The notes beneath the pieces are model-generated. The model was not told the DNA's origin. It did no database searches and was given only the letters and a program-made list of their open reading frames with translations. A stretch of 64,000 nt of DNA from an uncultured Rhodopila sp. (GTDB lineage Bacteria > Pseudomonadota > Alphaproteobacteria > Acetobacterales > Acetobacteraceae): the NCBI RefSeq assembly GCF_903915725.1, contig NZ_CAIWTY010000090.1:62001-126000 (forward strand), written 5' to 3'. This document shows positions 32,350-40,529 of this stretch, one piece after another (the first letter of the stretch is position 1; every line of letters starts with the position of its first letter). The translations under genes and the position numbers were made by a program.

Positions 32350-33813
32350 ATGACCTACACGATCGAAGGCTCAACCGGCCCCTGGGAGGTGGTCATCGGC
32401 CTTGAAGTCCACGCCCAGGTCATCAGCAACGCCAAGCTGTTCAGCGGCGCCGCCACCGCATTCGGCGCGGAGCCGAACAGTCAGGTCAGCTTCGTCGATG
32501 CCGGCTTCCCCGGCATGCTGCCGGTCATTAACGGCGAATGCGTCGCCCAGGCCGTGCGAACCGGCCTCGGGCTGAACGCGCGCATCAACACCGTCAGCCG
32601 CTTCGACCGGAAGAACTATTTCTACGCCGATCTGCCGCAGGGCTATCAGATCAGCCAGTATGAGCATCCGATCGTCGGCACGGGTGAGGTCGAGGTCGAA
32701 CTCGCCGACGGCTCCACAAAGGTTATCGGCATCACCCGCCTTCACCTGGAGCAAGATGCCGGCAAGTCGATCCACGACCAGCACGCCACCAAGTCGCTGA
32801 TCGACCTGAACCGGGCCGGCGTCGCGCTGATGGAGATCGTCTCCGAACCCGATATCCGCACGCCGGAGGAGGCCGGCGCCTATTTGCGGAAACTGCGGTC
32901 GATCCTGCGCTACCTCGGCACCTGCGACGGCAACATGGAGGAAGGCTCCATGCGCGCCGACGTCAATGTGTCGGTCCGCCACCCCGGGGAGCCGTACCGC
33001 ACCCGCTGCGAGGTCAAGAACGTCAACTCCATCCGGTTCGTCATGCAGGCGATCGAGGCGGAGGCGGCGCGCCAGGTGGAGGTGTGGGAGTCGGGCGGCA
33101 CGGTGATCCAGGAGACCCGGCTGTTCGACAGCAACCGCGGCGTGACGCGGTCGATGCGGTCAAAGGAGGACGCGCATGATTACCGTTACTTCCCTGATCC
33201 GGACCTGCTGCCGCTGGTGCTGGAGGAGGATTGGATCGCCGCGCTGAAGGCATCGCTGCCGGAGCTGCCGGATGCCAAGCGGGCGCGGTTCATAAAATCG
33301 TATGGGCTGTCGCCCTACGACGCCGCGGTTCTGGTCGCCGAGCGGGCTACCGCCGACTATTACGAAACGGTGGCGAAGGGTCGCGACGCGAAGATCGCCG
33401 CCAACTGGGTGACCGGCGACTTCTTCGCAGCGCTGAACCGCCTCGGCCGCACGATCGAGGACACACCGGTGACGGCGGCGGCGTTGGGCGGGCTGCTGGA
33501 TTTGATGGCCGACAACACAATCAACGGGCGGATCGCCAAGGACGTGTTCGAGGCGATGGTTGAAACCGGCAAGGACGCCGCCACGATCGTGGACGAAAAA
33601 GGGCTGCGGCAGGTCACCGACACCGGCGCGATCGACGAGGCCGTTGACCGCATCCTGGCGGCCAATCCGGACAAGGTGGCGGAGTATCAGTCGGGCAAGG
33701 ACAAGCTGTTCGGGTTCTTTGTCGGCCAGACCATGAAGGCGATGGCGGGCAAGGGCAACCCGGCGTTGATTAACGAAACTTTAAAGCAGAAGTTGGCCGT
33801 CAAGAAGGAGTAG
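32350..33813 (+). CDS. gatB: aspartyl/glutamyl-tRNA amidotransferase subunit B
   Basis: A 487-aa GatB with the signature [13 protein letters not shown] at residues 12-24, the [13 protein letters not shown] and EVKNVNS catalytic-cradle motifs, and the C-terminal YqeY-like tail (about 330-487) that recognises the tRNA D-loop. It phosphorylates the mischarged aminoacyl-tRNA before amidation. It has its own 142-bp upstream gap, so it presumably uses a promoter acquired with, or kept after, separation from gatA. Confidence 0.94.
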   Translation: MTYTIEGSTGPWEVVIGLEVHAQVISNAKLFSGAATAFGAEPNSQVSFVDAGFPGMLPVINGECVAQAVRTGLGLNARINTVSRFDRKNYFYADLPQGYQISQYEHPIVGTGEVEVELADGSTKVIGITRLHLEQDAGKSIHDQHATKSLIDLNRAGVALMEIVSEPDIRTPEEAGAYLRKLRSILRYLGTCDGNMEEGSMRADVNVSVRHPGEPYRTRCEVKNVNSIRFVMQAIEAEAARQVEVWESGGTVIQETRLFDSNRGVTRSMRSKEDAHDYRYFPDPDLLPLVLEEDWIAALKASLPELPDAKRARFIKSYGLSPYDAAVLVAERATADYYETVAKGRDAKIAANWVTGDFFAALNRLGRTIEDTPVTAAALGGLLDLMADNTINGRIAKDVFEAMVETGKDAATIVDEKGLRQVTDTGAIDEAVDRILAANPDKVAEYQSGKDKLFGFFVGQTMKAMAGKGNPALINETLKQKLAVKKE

Positions 33814-33852
33814 GCCAGCCGTCGGGATAGTCTCCGCCGGCCAGCCTGCCCC

Positions 33853-33936
33853 CTACTTACGGATGCGGAGGATCTTGACTTTGATAATCAAGATGACTAC
33901 GAACCTTCGTATGGTAGTACGATGGCTTCTACCCAT
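33853..33936 (-). CDS. 27-aa basic hydrophobic small protein
   Basis: ATG 33934-33936 follows a perfect ribosome site (AAGGAGGT at about 33941-33948) with good spacing, and the frame runs 27 codons to TAG. The peptide begins MGRSHRTTIRRF, continues with the hydrophobic VVILIIKVKIL and ends RIRK: a positively charged, membrane-seeking peptide of pI well above 10. It lies 51 bp after the stop of the upstream MFS gene on the same strand, with a strong hairpin in between. Family unknown; could be a carrier-associated small protein or type I toxin. Confidence 0.5.
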   Translation of the reverse strand: MGRSHRTTIRRFVVILIIKVKILRIRK

Positions 33937-33953
33937 CGTAACCTCCTTCGTTG

Positions 33954-33981
33954 ACGGCGGTCGGGACATTCCGGCCGCCGT
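33954..33981. terminator. strong stem-loop between small ORF and MFS gene
   Basis: ACGGCGG (33954-33960) pairs with CCGCCGT (33975-33981); the stem extends inward by four more pairs to a 6-nt loop. It may end gatB or MFS transcripts or separate the MFS mRNA from the 27-aa ORF. It lacks a long T run. Confidence 0.45.
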
Positions 33982-33987
33982 TGTCGT

Positions 33988-35253
33988 TTACGGGAGGTTG
34001 GTTAACAGAGTGCTAATCGGACGTTGGATTCTCGCCCGCCGCAGCGGTTTTAGCATTGTGATCGCCAGCACCGCCGTCAGTAAATCTGCTGTGATCGCGA
34101 CCCCGAATACAGTCGTCCACGTTCCCGTTGCTTCGTGAAGCAGGGACGCCATCGGGCCGCCGAAGATCGCGCCGATCCCTTGTGCCATATACAGACAGCC
34201 GTAGTTACGCGTGGCGTGGCGCGTGCCGAACGTGTCGGTCAGCGTTGACGGAAACAGCGAGAAGATCTCGCCCCAGCCGAAGAACACCAAACCCGACAGC
34301 AGCACGAACAGCAGCGGGTCGCTTCGCGTGACCAGCCAAAGCGCCATCGCCAGGCCCTCCAGCGCGAAGGCCAGGCCCATCGTGTTCTCCCTGCCGATGC
34401 GGTCCGACACCCAGCCAAAGAACGGGCGGGTCAGGCCGTTGGTGAAGCGGTCGATCGTCAGGGCCAGGGGCAGCGCCGCGACCCCCCAGACCATCGCCTT
34501 GGTGATTCCGAACTCCCCGGCGAAGGCCGCCATCTGCGAGGTCACCATCAGCCCGGATGTGGACATCATCGTCATCATGACGAACATCAACCAGAACACC
34601 GGGGTGCGCAGCATCTCGCCCGTCGATGCGCCGGCTACATCCTCCGCGACCATCGCGGGTGGCGGCTTCAGGCCGAGCGCGGCGAGCAGGCCGATCAGGG
34701 CAAAGGCGGCGCCGAATTGCAGCAAGGTCAGTTGGTAGCCGACGGCGGCCAGCGAGTTGGCGATCGGGAACGTGGACACGATCGCACCCATGCCATAGCC
34801 GGCGGCGACTACGCCCGCAGCGAAGCCTCGGCGATCGGGGAACCAGCCGACCATCTGGCCGACGACGCCGACGTAGACGATGCCGGTGCCGATGCCGCCG
34901 ACAAGGCCGTAGGTGAGATACAGCATCGTCAGCGAGGAGGCGTAGGACGCCAGCACCCAGGACAGGCCCGACAGCAGGCCTCCGGCGCCGATGAGCAGCT
35001 TCGGCCCGAAGCAATCCACCAGCCAGCCCTGGAATGGCGAGAAGAAGGTCTGCAAGACGATCAGCAGGGAGAACGTCACCTGCACCGAAGCGGGCGTGGC
35101 GCCCAGAGCGGTGCCGATCGGTTTGGCAAACAGCGTCCAAACATATTGCGGGCTGGAGATCGCCATCATGCAGATCAGGCCGAGGCCAAGCTGCACCCAG
35201 CGCGTGATGCCCGTGGTCGTGGTCGTAGGGTGGATGGCGACAGGTTGATCCAT
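33988..35253 (-). CDS. MFS transporter, oxalate/formate antiporter-like family
   Basis: A 421-aa 12-helix carrier. The opening segments (SSPQYVWTLFAKPIG, SLLIVLQTFFSPFQGWLVD) and the VGGIGTGIVYVGVVGQMVGWFPDRRG loop are hallmark stretches of the OFA family, whose members exchange monocarboxylates and dicarboxylates. ATG 35253 is preferred because GGAAAGGG lies just upstream and the next residues match the family. It stands alone next to gatB; substrate is not predictable. The 27-aa ORF follows on the same strand. Confidence 0.85.
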   Translation of the reverse strand: MDQPVAIHPTTTTTGITRWVQLGLGLICMMAISSPQYVWTLFAKPIGTALGATPASVQVTFSLLIVLQTFFSPFQGWLVDCFGPKLLIGAGGLLSGLSWVLASYASSLTMLYLTYGLVGGIGTGIVYVGVVGQMVGWFPDRRGFAAGVVAAGYGMGAIVSTFPIANSLAAVGYQLTLLQFGAAFALIGLLAALGLKPPPAMVAEDVAGASTGEMLRTPVFWLMFVMMTMMSTSGLMVTSQMAAFAGEFGITKAMVWGVAALPLALTIDRFTNGLTRPFFGWVSDRIGRENTMGLAFALEGLAMALWLVTRSDPLLFVLLSGLVFFGWGEIFSLFPSTLTDTFGTRHATRNYGCLYMAQGIGAIFGGPMASLLHEATGTWTTVFGVAITADLLTAVLAITMLKPLRRARIQRPISTLLTNLP

Positions 35254-35372
35254 GCTGTTCGGCCCTTTCCGTGGACCGGTCAGACCAAGCAAGCGTTACG
35301 CCACGCAATGGTCCGCTTCCGGCGAAACCGGTGCCTGTTTCCGCACCCAATCGCCCGTGAGTTGCCGCGTTT

Positions 35373-35708
35373 TCAGTCGATAGCGAAGCTGGTCCCGCAC
35401 CCGCAGGCCGATTTGGCGTTCGGGTTACGTATCGAAAAGTGGCTGCCCATCAGCTCGTCGGTGTAGTCCAGCTCCGACCCGCTCAGCAGGTCCATGCTGA
35501 CCGCATCCACCACCACCCGCGCGGGGCCGTGCCGGATGACCAGATCGTCCTCGGCGGTCTGGCCGTCGAGTTCGAAGCGATATTGAAACCCGCTGCAGCC
35601 GCCCGCCAGTACGGCGACACGGAGAGCGACATCCTCATTCGCCTTCGTCTCGGCGACGATTTCGGCGATGCGGGCGGCGGCGCGATCGGTTACGGCAAAC
35701 TGTTCCAT
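35373..35708 (-). CDS. erpA: A-type iron-sulfur cluster insertion protein
   Basis: A 111-aa HesB/IscA-family carrier. Three ligand cysteines are present: one in AGGCSGFQYRF (about 38) and two in SACGCGTSF near the C-terminus. It delivers 4Fe-4S clusters to apo-enzymes. ATG 35708 (MEQFAVTDRA) is chosen over an upstream ATG four codons away. Divergent from dgt by 67 bp, an arrangement seen across Alphaproteobacteria. Confidence 0.9.
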   Translation of the reverse strand: MEQFAVTDRAAARIAEIVAETKANEDVALRVAVLAGGCSGFQYRFELDGQTAEDDLVIRHGPARVVVDAVSMDLLSGSELDYTDELMGSHFSIRNPNAKSACGCGTSFAID

Positions 35709-35775
35709 GCCGGACAACATAAGCGATCCGTCAGAAGAATTGAAGCGGCGCGATGCAGGGTGTATCGCGGCCTGT

Positions 35776-36966
35776 ATGTCCGGTCGCCCCCCTCTGGCTC
35801 GCCCCCCTCTGGCTCGCCCCCCTCTGGCTCCCTACGCCGTTTCCCCCGCCACCGCGCGCGGGCGGCTGCACCATGAACCGGAGGCGGAAACCCGATCCCC
35901 CTGGCAGCGCGACCGCGACCGAATCATCCACAGCTCGGCGTTCCGGAAGCTGCAATACAAGACCCAGGTCTTCGTCAACCACGAGGGCGACTTCTTCCGC
36001 ACCCGCCTGACCCACAGCATCGAGGTGGCGCAGATCGCCCGCTCCATCGCCCGCGCGCTGGGGCTGGACGAGGACCTGACCGAGGCTTTGGCGCTGGCCC
36101 ACGACCTCGGCCACCCGCCCTTCGGCCATGCCGGGGAGGACGCGCTGAACCTGGCGATGAAGCCGTTCGGCGGCTTCGACCACAACGCCCAGAGCCTGAA
36201 GGTCGTCACCTTGCTGGAAAGCCGCTACGCCGGGTGGGACGGCTTGAACCTGACCTGGGAGACGCTGGAGGGCCTGGTCAAGCACAACGGCCCGCTGCGC
36301 ACGCCCTCGGCCTACATCGTTGACTACAACGAGCACCACCGGCTCGACCTGCACACCCAGCCGAGCGCCGAGGCGCAGATCGCCGCGATGGCCGACGACG
36401 TGGCGTATCACAGCCACGACCTCGACGATGGGCTGCGGGCGCGGCTGTTCACCGTGGACGACCTGAAACACCTGCCGATCGTGGGGGAGGCGCTGGCGGC
36501 GGCGCGGCTGTCGAGCCTGGACGTGCCGCCGCCTCGGCTGCGGCACGAGACCTTGCGCCGGGTGATCAACGCCCTGGTCAACGACATGATCACCGAGACG
36601 GGTGCGCGGCTGGCGAAACTCGATCCGGACGGCCCGGACGCGATCCGGCGCAGCAAGCAGCGCGTCGTGGCGTTCAGCCCGGCGATGGCGGACGCCAACC
36701 AGGCGATCAAGGATTTCCTGTTCGCCAAGATGTATCGGCACTGGAAGGTCAACCGGATGACCGCCAAGGCGAGGCGGCTGACCGAGGAGCTGTTTCGTCT
36801 GTTGCACACGGCACCGGCGTTGCTGCCGGACGACTGGCGGTCTCGCGCCGGGGAGGCCGGGACGCAGCGGGCGGCGGTGACGGTGGCGGATTACGTGGCG
36901 GGGATGACGGACCGCTATGCGATGGATGAGCACCGGCGGCTGACGGATATCTCGGTCGCCGGGTAG
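35776..36966 (+). CDS. dgt: deoxyguanosinetriphosphate triphosphohydrolase-like protein
   Basis: A 396-aa HD-domain phosphohydrolase. Metal ligands are seen in RLTHSIEVAQIAR (about 78) and the HD pair of ALAHDLGHPPFGHAGE (about 112-127), with a further D in MADDVAYHSHDLDDGL. It cleaves dNTPs to nucleoside and triphosphate. The N-terminus carries three perfect PPLAR-type repeats from a 15-bp DNA repeat. Upstream ORF extension is possible, but ATG 35776 directly precedes the repeat. Its usual neighbour argS is displaced by 3.7 kb. Confidence 0.9.
   Translation: MSGRPPLARPPLARPPLAPYAVSPATARGRLHHEPEAETRSPWQRDRDRIIHSSAFRKLQYKTQVFVNHEGDFFRTRLTHSIEVAQIARSIARALGLDEDLTEALALAHDLGHPPFGHAGEDALNLAMKPFGGFDHNAQSLKVVTLLESRYAGWDGLNLTWETLEGLVKHNGPLRTPSAYIVDYNEHHRLDLHTQPSAEAQIAAMADDVAYHSHDLDDGLRARLFTVDDLKHLPIVGEALAAARLSSLDVPPPRLRHETLRRVINALVNDMITETGARLAKLDPDGPDAIRRSKQRVVAFSPAMADANQAIKDFLFAKMYRHWKVNRMTAKARRLTEELFRLLHTAPALLPDDWRSRAGEAGTQRAAVTVADYVAGMTDRYAMDEHRRLTDISVAG
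35785..35829 (+). repeat. three perfect 15-bp tandem repeats in the dgt start region
   Basis: The unit CGCCCCCCTCTGGCT occurs three times without a mismatch, encoding RPPLA each time, directly after MSG. Because the unit is a multiple of three, copy-number change keeps the frame; slippage would only vary the length of the N-terminal tail. Confidence 0.9.
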
Positions 36967-37054
36967 GGTTCGGCCTTTTATCGGGACGCCGCCGGCTTAT
37001 CTTCTGTTTCGGAAGGTTGTGGGCTATGGTGCCGCCACAGAGGAAGATACCGAC

Positions 37055-37246
37055 ATGTCCGCATCGCGTTCCGCACCGGCCGCAAGATCGGCTCGGATAA
37101 AGGCCCCGGCAGCGGCGGCCAAGAAAGCCGCGGCGAAGCGGCCGACGGCGGACAGTCGCAAAGCCGCCGAGATGCTGCGCGAAATCCAGATCGAAGGCGA
37201 GGCCCTGTCGGCCCAAATCGATCGGCTGCGCCACCGCTTCCTGTAG
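37055..37246 (+). CDS. small Ala/Lys-rich protein (63 aa)
   Basis: A low-complexity N-terminus rich in Ala, Lys and Arg (KAPAAAAKKAAAKRP) resembles histone-H1-like tails; a helical C-terminus (AAEMLREIQIEGEALSAQIDRL) could form a coiled coil. AGGAAGA precedes the ATG. It is followed 4 bp later by another coiled-coil ORF and then by a membrane protein, which suggests a three-gene unit after dgt. Function unknown. Confidence 0.6.
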   Translation: MSASRSAPAARSARIKAPAAAAKKAAAKRPTADSRKAAEMLREIQIEGEALSAQIDRLRHRFL

Positions 37247-37250
37247 GACC

Positions 37251-37403
37251 ATGGCCCGCACGCCGCCGAGCGAAATCCTGCTGACCATCCAGGCGGTCAA
37301 GCAGATGCAGGTCGAACTGAGCAGCCTGGCGCAGGTGGTCGAGGCCATCGGTGAGCGGCTAGCGCGGCTTGAGACCAGGCTCGACGCGCCGAAGAAGGGT
37401 TGA
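37251..37403 (+). CDS. 50-aa coiled-coil protein
   Basis: An ATG frame of 50 codons, shorter than most gene callers report. The heptad-like IQAVKQMQVELSSLAQVVEA and IGERLARLETRLDA segments predict one continuous helix. It lies 4 bp after the preceding small gene and 8 bp before the next, with AGGACC just upstream. It may pair with one of its neighbours. Unknown family. Confidence 0.55.
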   Translation: MARTPPSEILLTIQAVKQMQVELSSLAQVVEAIGERLARLETRLDAPKKG

Positions 37404-37411
37404 GAGAACCG

Positions 37412-37705
37412 GTGACCGGAGCCACCCCGGAAGGCTGGCCGCCCGGCGTGACGCCGATTGGCACCGAGGATCTGGAGAAGCTGGAGCTGAACGGCCGGAA
37501 CCAGTTGTTCTGGGACGGCAAGCGGATCGAGGTTCGCAACCGGTTGGATCTGACGCGGATTCAGAAGACGTTCGCGGTGATCGTGTCGGTGTTCGCGGTG
37601 CTCGGGGCGATGGGCGGGTTCGTGACGGGGTTGAATAATGCGTCGATTTTTCTGTGTGCCCGGGACATTCATTGGTTGAGTTGTCCGGTGCAGGCGGGGC
37701 CGTGA
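37412..37705 (+). CDS. small single-span membrane protein (97 aa)
   Basis: GTG 37412 is preceded by AAGAAGGG at proper distance; a TTG at 37400 is the alternative. The soluble first part (NGRNQLFWDGKRIEVRNRLD) precedes one membrane helix (FAVIVSVFAVLGAMGGFVTG, about 57-76), and a short tail has two Cys (LCARDIHWLSC). Similar small membrane proteins with a WDGKRI motif occur in Alphaproteobacteria, but no function is known to me. Last gene of the three-gene run after dgt. Confidence 0.6.
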   Translation: MTGATPEGWPPGVTPIGTEDLEKLELNGRNQLFWDGKRIEVRNRLDLTRIQKTFAVIVSVFAVLGAMGGFVTGLNNASIFLCARDIHWLSCPVQAGP

Positions 37706-37727
37706 CTGACGGATCTTGCCGCCGTTT

Positions 37728-37892
37728 TCATGAGGCGCCACGGGCCAATCGGGCGCGCAGGCGGCTCATGGCGGCTTCATGAAGCGCCAGGCTTTCCTCG
37801 GGCGTGGACACCGTCACGTAGCGTCCGGCCTTAAGGTCGGCATCGGCACGCTCGACCATTCGGGCGATCTCGTCCGGCACTTGCACTCCCAT
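37728..37892 (-). CDS. 54-aa putative antitoxin-like small protein
   Basis: ATG 37892 follows GAGAGGTG. The peptide starts MGVQVPDEIARMVERADADL and has a helical, Arg-rich end (EAAMSRLRARLARGAS). Start, length and the YVTVSTPEESLALHEAA middle recall short ParD-like or CopG-like antitoxins, but there is no toxin gene after it. It is divergent from the TacAT-like pair. Confidence 0.5.
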   Translation of the reverse strand: MGVQVPDEIARMVERADADLKAGRYVTVSTPEESLALHEAAMSRLRARLARGAS

Positions 37893-38039
37893 TGACACCT
37901 CTCTCCGATGCTCCGGATATCATACCGCGCATGACCCTGCATCACGAGTGGCGGACGCGGATTACACCTGTGCCAAGAGCATCCGGGTTCTGCCGACGCC
38001 ATCGTCGCAACCCTCATAAATGTTGATTTCGCGGACTTT

Positions 38040-38056
38040 GTATGACAATATCATAC
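38040..38056. promoter_or_regulatory. candidate TacA-type operator: 6-bp inverted repeat
   Basis: GTATGA, CAATA, TCATAC forms a perfect dyad 23 bp before the antitoxin start. The same ATATCATAC half reappears at about 37916-37924. Ribbon-helix-helix antitoxins of this family repress their promoter through such short dyads. Confidence 0.5.
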
Positions 38057-38078
38057 GGTCATCTTCGAAGGACCGCCG

Positions 38079-38348
38079 ATGTCAGCCTCCAACCCAGTCG
38101 TGAGTGTCCGCGTTACGCCGACCGAGCGTGACCTGCTGGCGTCCGCGGCCGAGCACGCCCACACCAACCTGAGCGATTTCGTCCGCCGCAAAGCGCTCGA
38201 AGCGGCGGAGATGGACCTGGCCGATCGGCGTGTCGTGACGATCCCCGCGGAGGACTGGGAAAAGTTTGAGCGTTGGGTCCATGCGCCGGCCAGGCCGAAC
38301 GCCGCTTTGCGGGAATTGGCGGCGACCCGGCCCGTATGGCAGGACTAA
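38079..38348 (+). CDS. DUF1778 ribbon-helix-helix antitoxin (TacA-like)
   Basis: An 89-aa antitoxin. The N-terminal ribbon-helix-helix (VVSVRVTPTERDLLASAAE, TNLSDFVRRKALEAA) binds DNA; the C-terminal half (RRVVTIPAEDWEKFERWV) matches the toxin-binding arm of DUF1778 proteins. It overlaps the acetyltransferase gene by 13 bp, the standard order for TacA-TacT pairs. Confidence 0.85.
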   Translation: MSASNPVVSVRVTPTERDLLASAAEHAHTNLSDFVRRKALEAAEMDLADRRVVTIPAEDWEKFERWVHAPARPNAALRELAATRPVWQD

Positions 38349-38857
38349 CGCCGCCTCGGCCGCTGATCGCCGGGGACGACCGCGACGCCTTCGATTGTGG
38401 ACGCGAGTCGCTCAACCAGTGGTTTCGCCGCCATGCGTGGCGCAACCAGCAGGGCGGAATGTCTCGCACGAGCGTTGTCTGCGACAGCGTGGCGGGGGCG
38501 GTCGCCGGTTATGTCGCGTTGAGTGCCGCGCAGATCGAACGGGCGCATCTGCCCCGCTCGGCACAGCGGAACCGGCCGGACCCGATACCGGTGATTTTGC
38601 TCGGGCAGCTTGCCGTAGACCGGCGGTATCAGGGCAAGGGCGTCGCGAAGTCGCTGCTGCTGTTCGCGCTGACCACGGCGGTCAGGCTGTCGAAGGAGAT
38701 CGGCTGCTTCGGTGTGCTGACACACCCAATCGATGATGGGGTGCGAGATTTCTATCGGCGGTTCGGGTTCGAGGAACTGCCGTTCGATCCGGGAAGGAGC
38801 ATGGTCGTGCGGATTATGGATTTGGAAGGGAATGGAATCCTTCCTGACCCCATCTAA
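38336..38857 (+). CDS. GNAT-family acetyltransferase toxin (TacT-like)
   Basis: A 173-aa toxin. The acetyl-CoA pyrophosphate loop is in LLGQLAVDRRYQGKGVAKSL (about 84-103), and a Tyr general acid is present in DFYRRFGF. The N-terminus (FDCGRESLNQWFRRHA) is characteristic of TacT-type toxins, which acetylate the amino group of charged tRNAs. ATG 38336 overlaps the antitoxin stop. The pair looks complete. Confidence 0.85.
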   Translation: MAGLTPPRPLIAGDDRDAFDCGRESLNQWFRRHAWRNQQGGMSRTSVVCDSVAGAVAGYVALSAAQIERAHLPRSAQRNRPDPIPVILLGQLAVDRRYQGKGVAKSLLLFALTTAVRLSKEIGCFGVLTHPIDDGVRDFYRRFGFEELPFDPGRSMVVRIMDLEGNGILPDPI

Positions 38858-38900
38858 GTCTGGTATCAAACCAGAATGCTTTGGAAGGCTATAGCGGTCG

Positions 38901-40115
38901 ATGGTTCACTCCCACCCACGAAAAGCCCGGCTACACTTCTCAAAGTTGCGCACGCGGCCAGTGACCGAAATGATAGAGATCGAAAAGCTCTCCATCGACG
39001 AGGGTATCAAGCGTGATGATCACTTCATATCCCTGTACAAGCAATACCTATTGGGAAAAAGGCATGCCCACGTTACTAGACTCCCGCTGAAGCACATTAA
39101 CGTCGGCGTAAGAACCAGAGGAAAAGACGGGACCTTCCAGTGGGCCTTTAACGAACTTGCGGACGATTCAGTCCAACGGGGAATTCGCTCTTTGCGGCGA
39201 GGCATGCGCCCGACCCTGCACGTTTATCGAGGTGAGGGGGAAACGTTCGTCTGTCCCGACGACGCCCACTCCGCTGAAGCTTATCGGCTTAGTGGAATTG
39301 GGCTTGTGCCCTGTTTCATCCTTGAGGACGTGCCAGCTTTGCCCAATGGTTGCCTCACTATTAGGACCTTTTATCCGCTCGGACAGGCACTGACCGGCGT
39401 ACGAAGCCGCAGAGATGTCAGCAGCCTTCCGGCAAAACAGCTACCAGGTCCGGACGCCCGCACCAGAGTTGCGGAATTAAGTGACTGGGCCAAAGAAACG
39501 GCTATTGCCGTGCGGGGTTTCCATTTGGAGGCCGACGAGCCAGTGACGCACTGGCACCATGTTCTGATTTCGGTCGCGGAACGCGTGGCGACAGCAACTG
39601 ACGCGATAGGAATGCTGCTTGAGAGGCGCGCAGTTCTTGAGGCGGCCGCGATTGTTCGGCTAGTTTACGAGATGGCTCTCACGTTCCATCTGAATTGGCT
39701 CGATCCGGAATATACCGGTCGATATTTGCAGGCGATTGCGGACGTGGGTCCAAGGGGTTGGAAACAGGCGATCGAGGTCCTGCAATCAGAGCCAGATGCA
39801 GGTATCAACGTTTCGGTAAGAAGGGCCTGGGCTGAGGGTCACGAGCGAATGGGCGCCCTTTGTTCCTCTCCCAATCAGAAGGCGGATTTATCGCCAGTTG
39901 GGGTGCTACATGCAAAAATTTATCCGAAATTATCCGGTATCGCGCACCAGGACTTCGGAGCATTGGCCGCCTTTGCTGGCCGACTCGATCACGCTGACGC
40001 AGCGCCTGCAACAGGTTTGGACGAGACAAGTCTGGAGCATATCACCAACGTTTCTACGACTTCAATCCTGCTCCGCATACTTGATGATGTTGGTTTAGGC
40101 TCGGTTGATCTTTGA
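38901..40115 (+). CDS. 404-aa protein with ParB/Srx-like N-terminus and DUF5677/HEPN-like C-terminus
   Basis: Residues about 24-145 resemble the ParB/sulfiredoxin nuclease-like fold (KLSIDEGI, VTRLPLKHINVGVRTR, then AHSAEAYRLSGIGLVPCFILED, which parallels the GHHRLxAxxxLGxxxVPV motif). Residues about 200-330 are helical and similar to DUF5677-type proteins (AAAIVRLVYEMALTFHLNWLD). Base composition is less GC-rich than core genes. MIEIEKL at 38970 is an alternative start. No recognised partner; located in an insert between dgt and argS beside a toxin-antitoxin pair. A defence or toxin role is possible but only inferred. Confidence 0.5.
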   Translation: MVHSHPRKARLHFSKLRTRPVTEMIEIEKLSIDEGIKRDDHFISLYKQYLLGKRHAHVTRLPLKHINVGVRTRGKDGTFQWAFNELADDSVQRGIRSLRRGMRPTLHVYRGEGETFVCPDDAHSAEAYRLSGIGLVPCFILEDVPALPNGCLTIRTFYPLGQALTGVRSRRDVSSLPAKQLPGPDARTRVAELSDWAKETAIAVRGFHLEADEPVTHWHHVLISVAERVATATDAIGMLLERRAVLEAAAIVRLVYEMALTFHLNWLDPEYTGRYLQAIADVGPRGWKQAIEVLQSEPDAGINVSVRRAWAEGHERMGALCSSPNQKADLSPVGVLHAKIYPKLSGIAHQDFGALAAFAGRLDHADAAPATGLDETSLEHITNVSTTSILLRILDDVGLGSVDL

Positions 40116-40236
40116 GGCTCAACAGCTATGGCCTCGCAAACCGAACCTGCGCATCTTTAATATCACACACCGGCCAATTCATGCCTAATAAGATACGGTT
40201 ACGGCTACTCGGCGCGCGTCGATGGCCACGCTCTGC

Positions 40237-40356
40237 TTAACCGCCCATTTCCAAAGCAGCCACGAGATTTGCCGCCGCCTGCTTTCGTCTCAGTTCCTCC
40301 AAATACGCGATCGGTTCCCTAACCTGAGCGCCGGCCCGCCGACTCGCCGGGATCAA
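40237..40356 (-). CDS. possible 39-aa ORF overlapping a small gene
   Basis: A TTG start overlaps the stop of the 58-aa ORF (TTGA). The peptide contains REPIAYLEELRRKQAAANLV, which looks like a natural helix rather than random frame. Low-confidence; it could be the C-terminal remnant of a larger gene. Confidence 0.25.
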   Translation of the reverse strand: MIPASRRAGAQVREPIAYLEELRRKQAAANLVAALEMGG

Positions 40357-40529
40357 GCCGAAATGTCGGCTTGCGCTTCCTGCTGTCGCGCCTCCATCCG
40401 AGCGATACTCGCCCGCAATTCATCTAGGATCGGCTGCAGCGGTTCGATCTGCCCGGCCTCAACTTCCAACCTGCTCTGCGCCAGAGAAGCAAGCCAAACA
40501 GCCGGGTTGTTATCCTCGATCATGTCCAT
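40353..40529 (-). CDS. 58-aa helical small protein
   Basis: ATG 40529, 58 codons. LAQSRLEVEAGQIEPLQPIL resembles the linker of short antitoxins that have an AEIEAGQxVPLxxVL pattern; the tail (ASIARMEARQQEAQADISA) is a charged helix. It sits in the gap before argS on the opposite strand. Toxin partner not seen. Confidence 0.4.
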   Translation of the reverse strand: MDMIEDNNPAVWLASLAQSRLEVEAGQIEPLQPILDELRASIARMEARQQEAQADISA

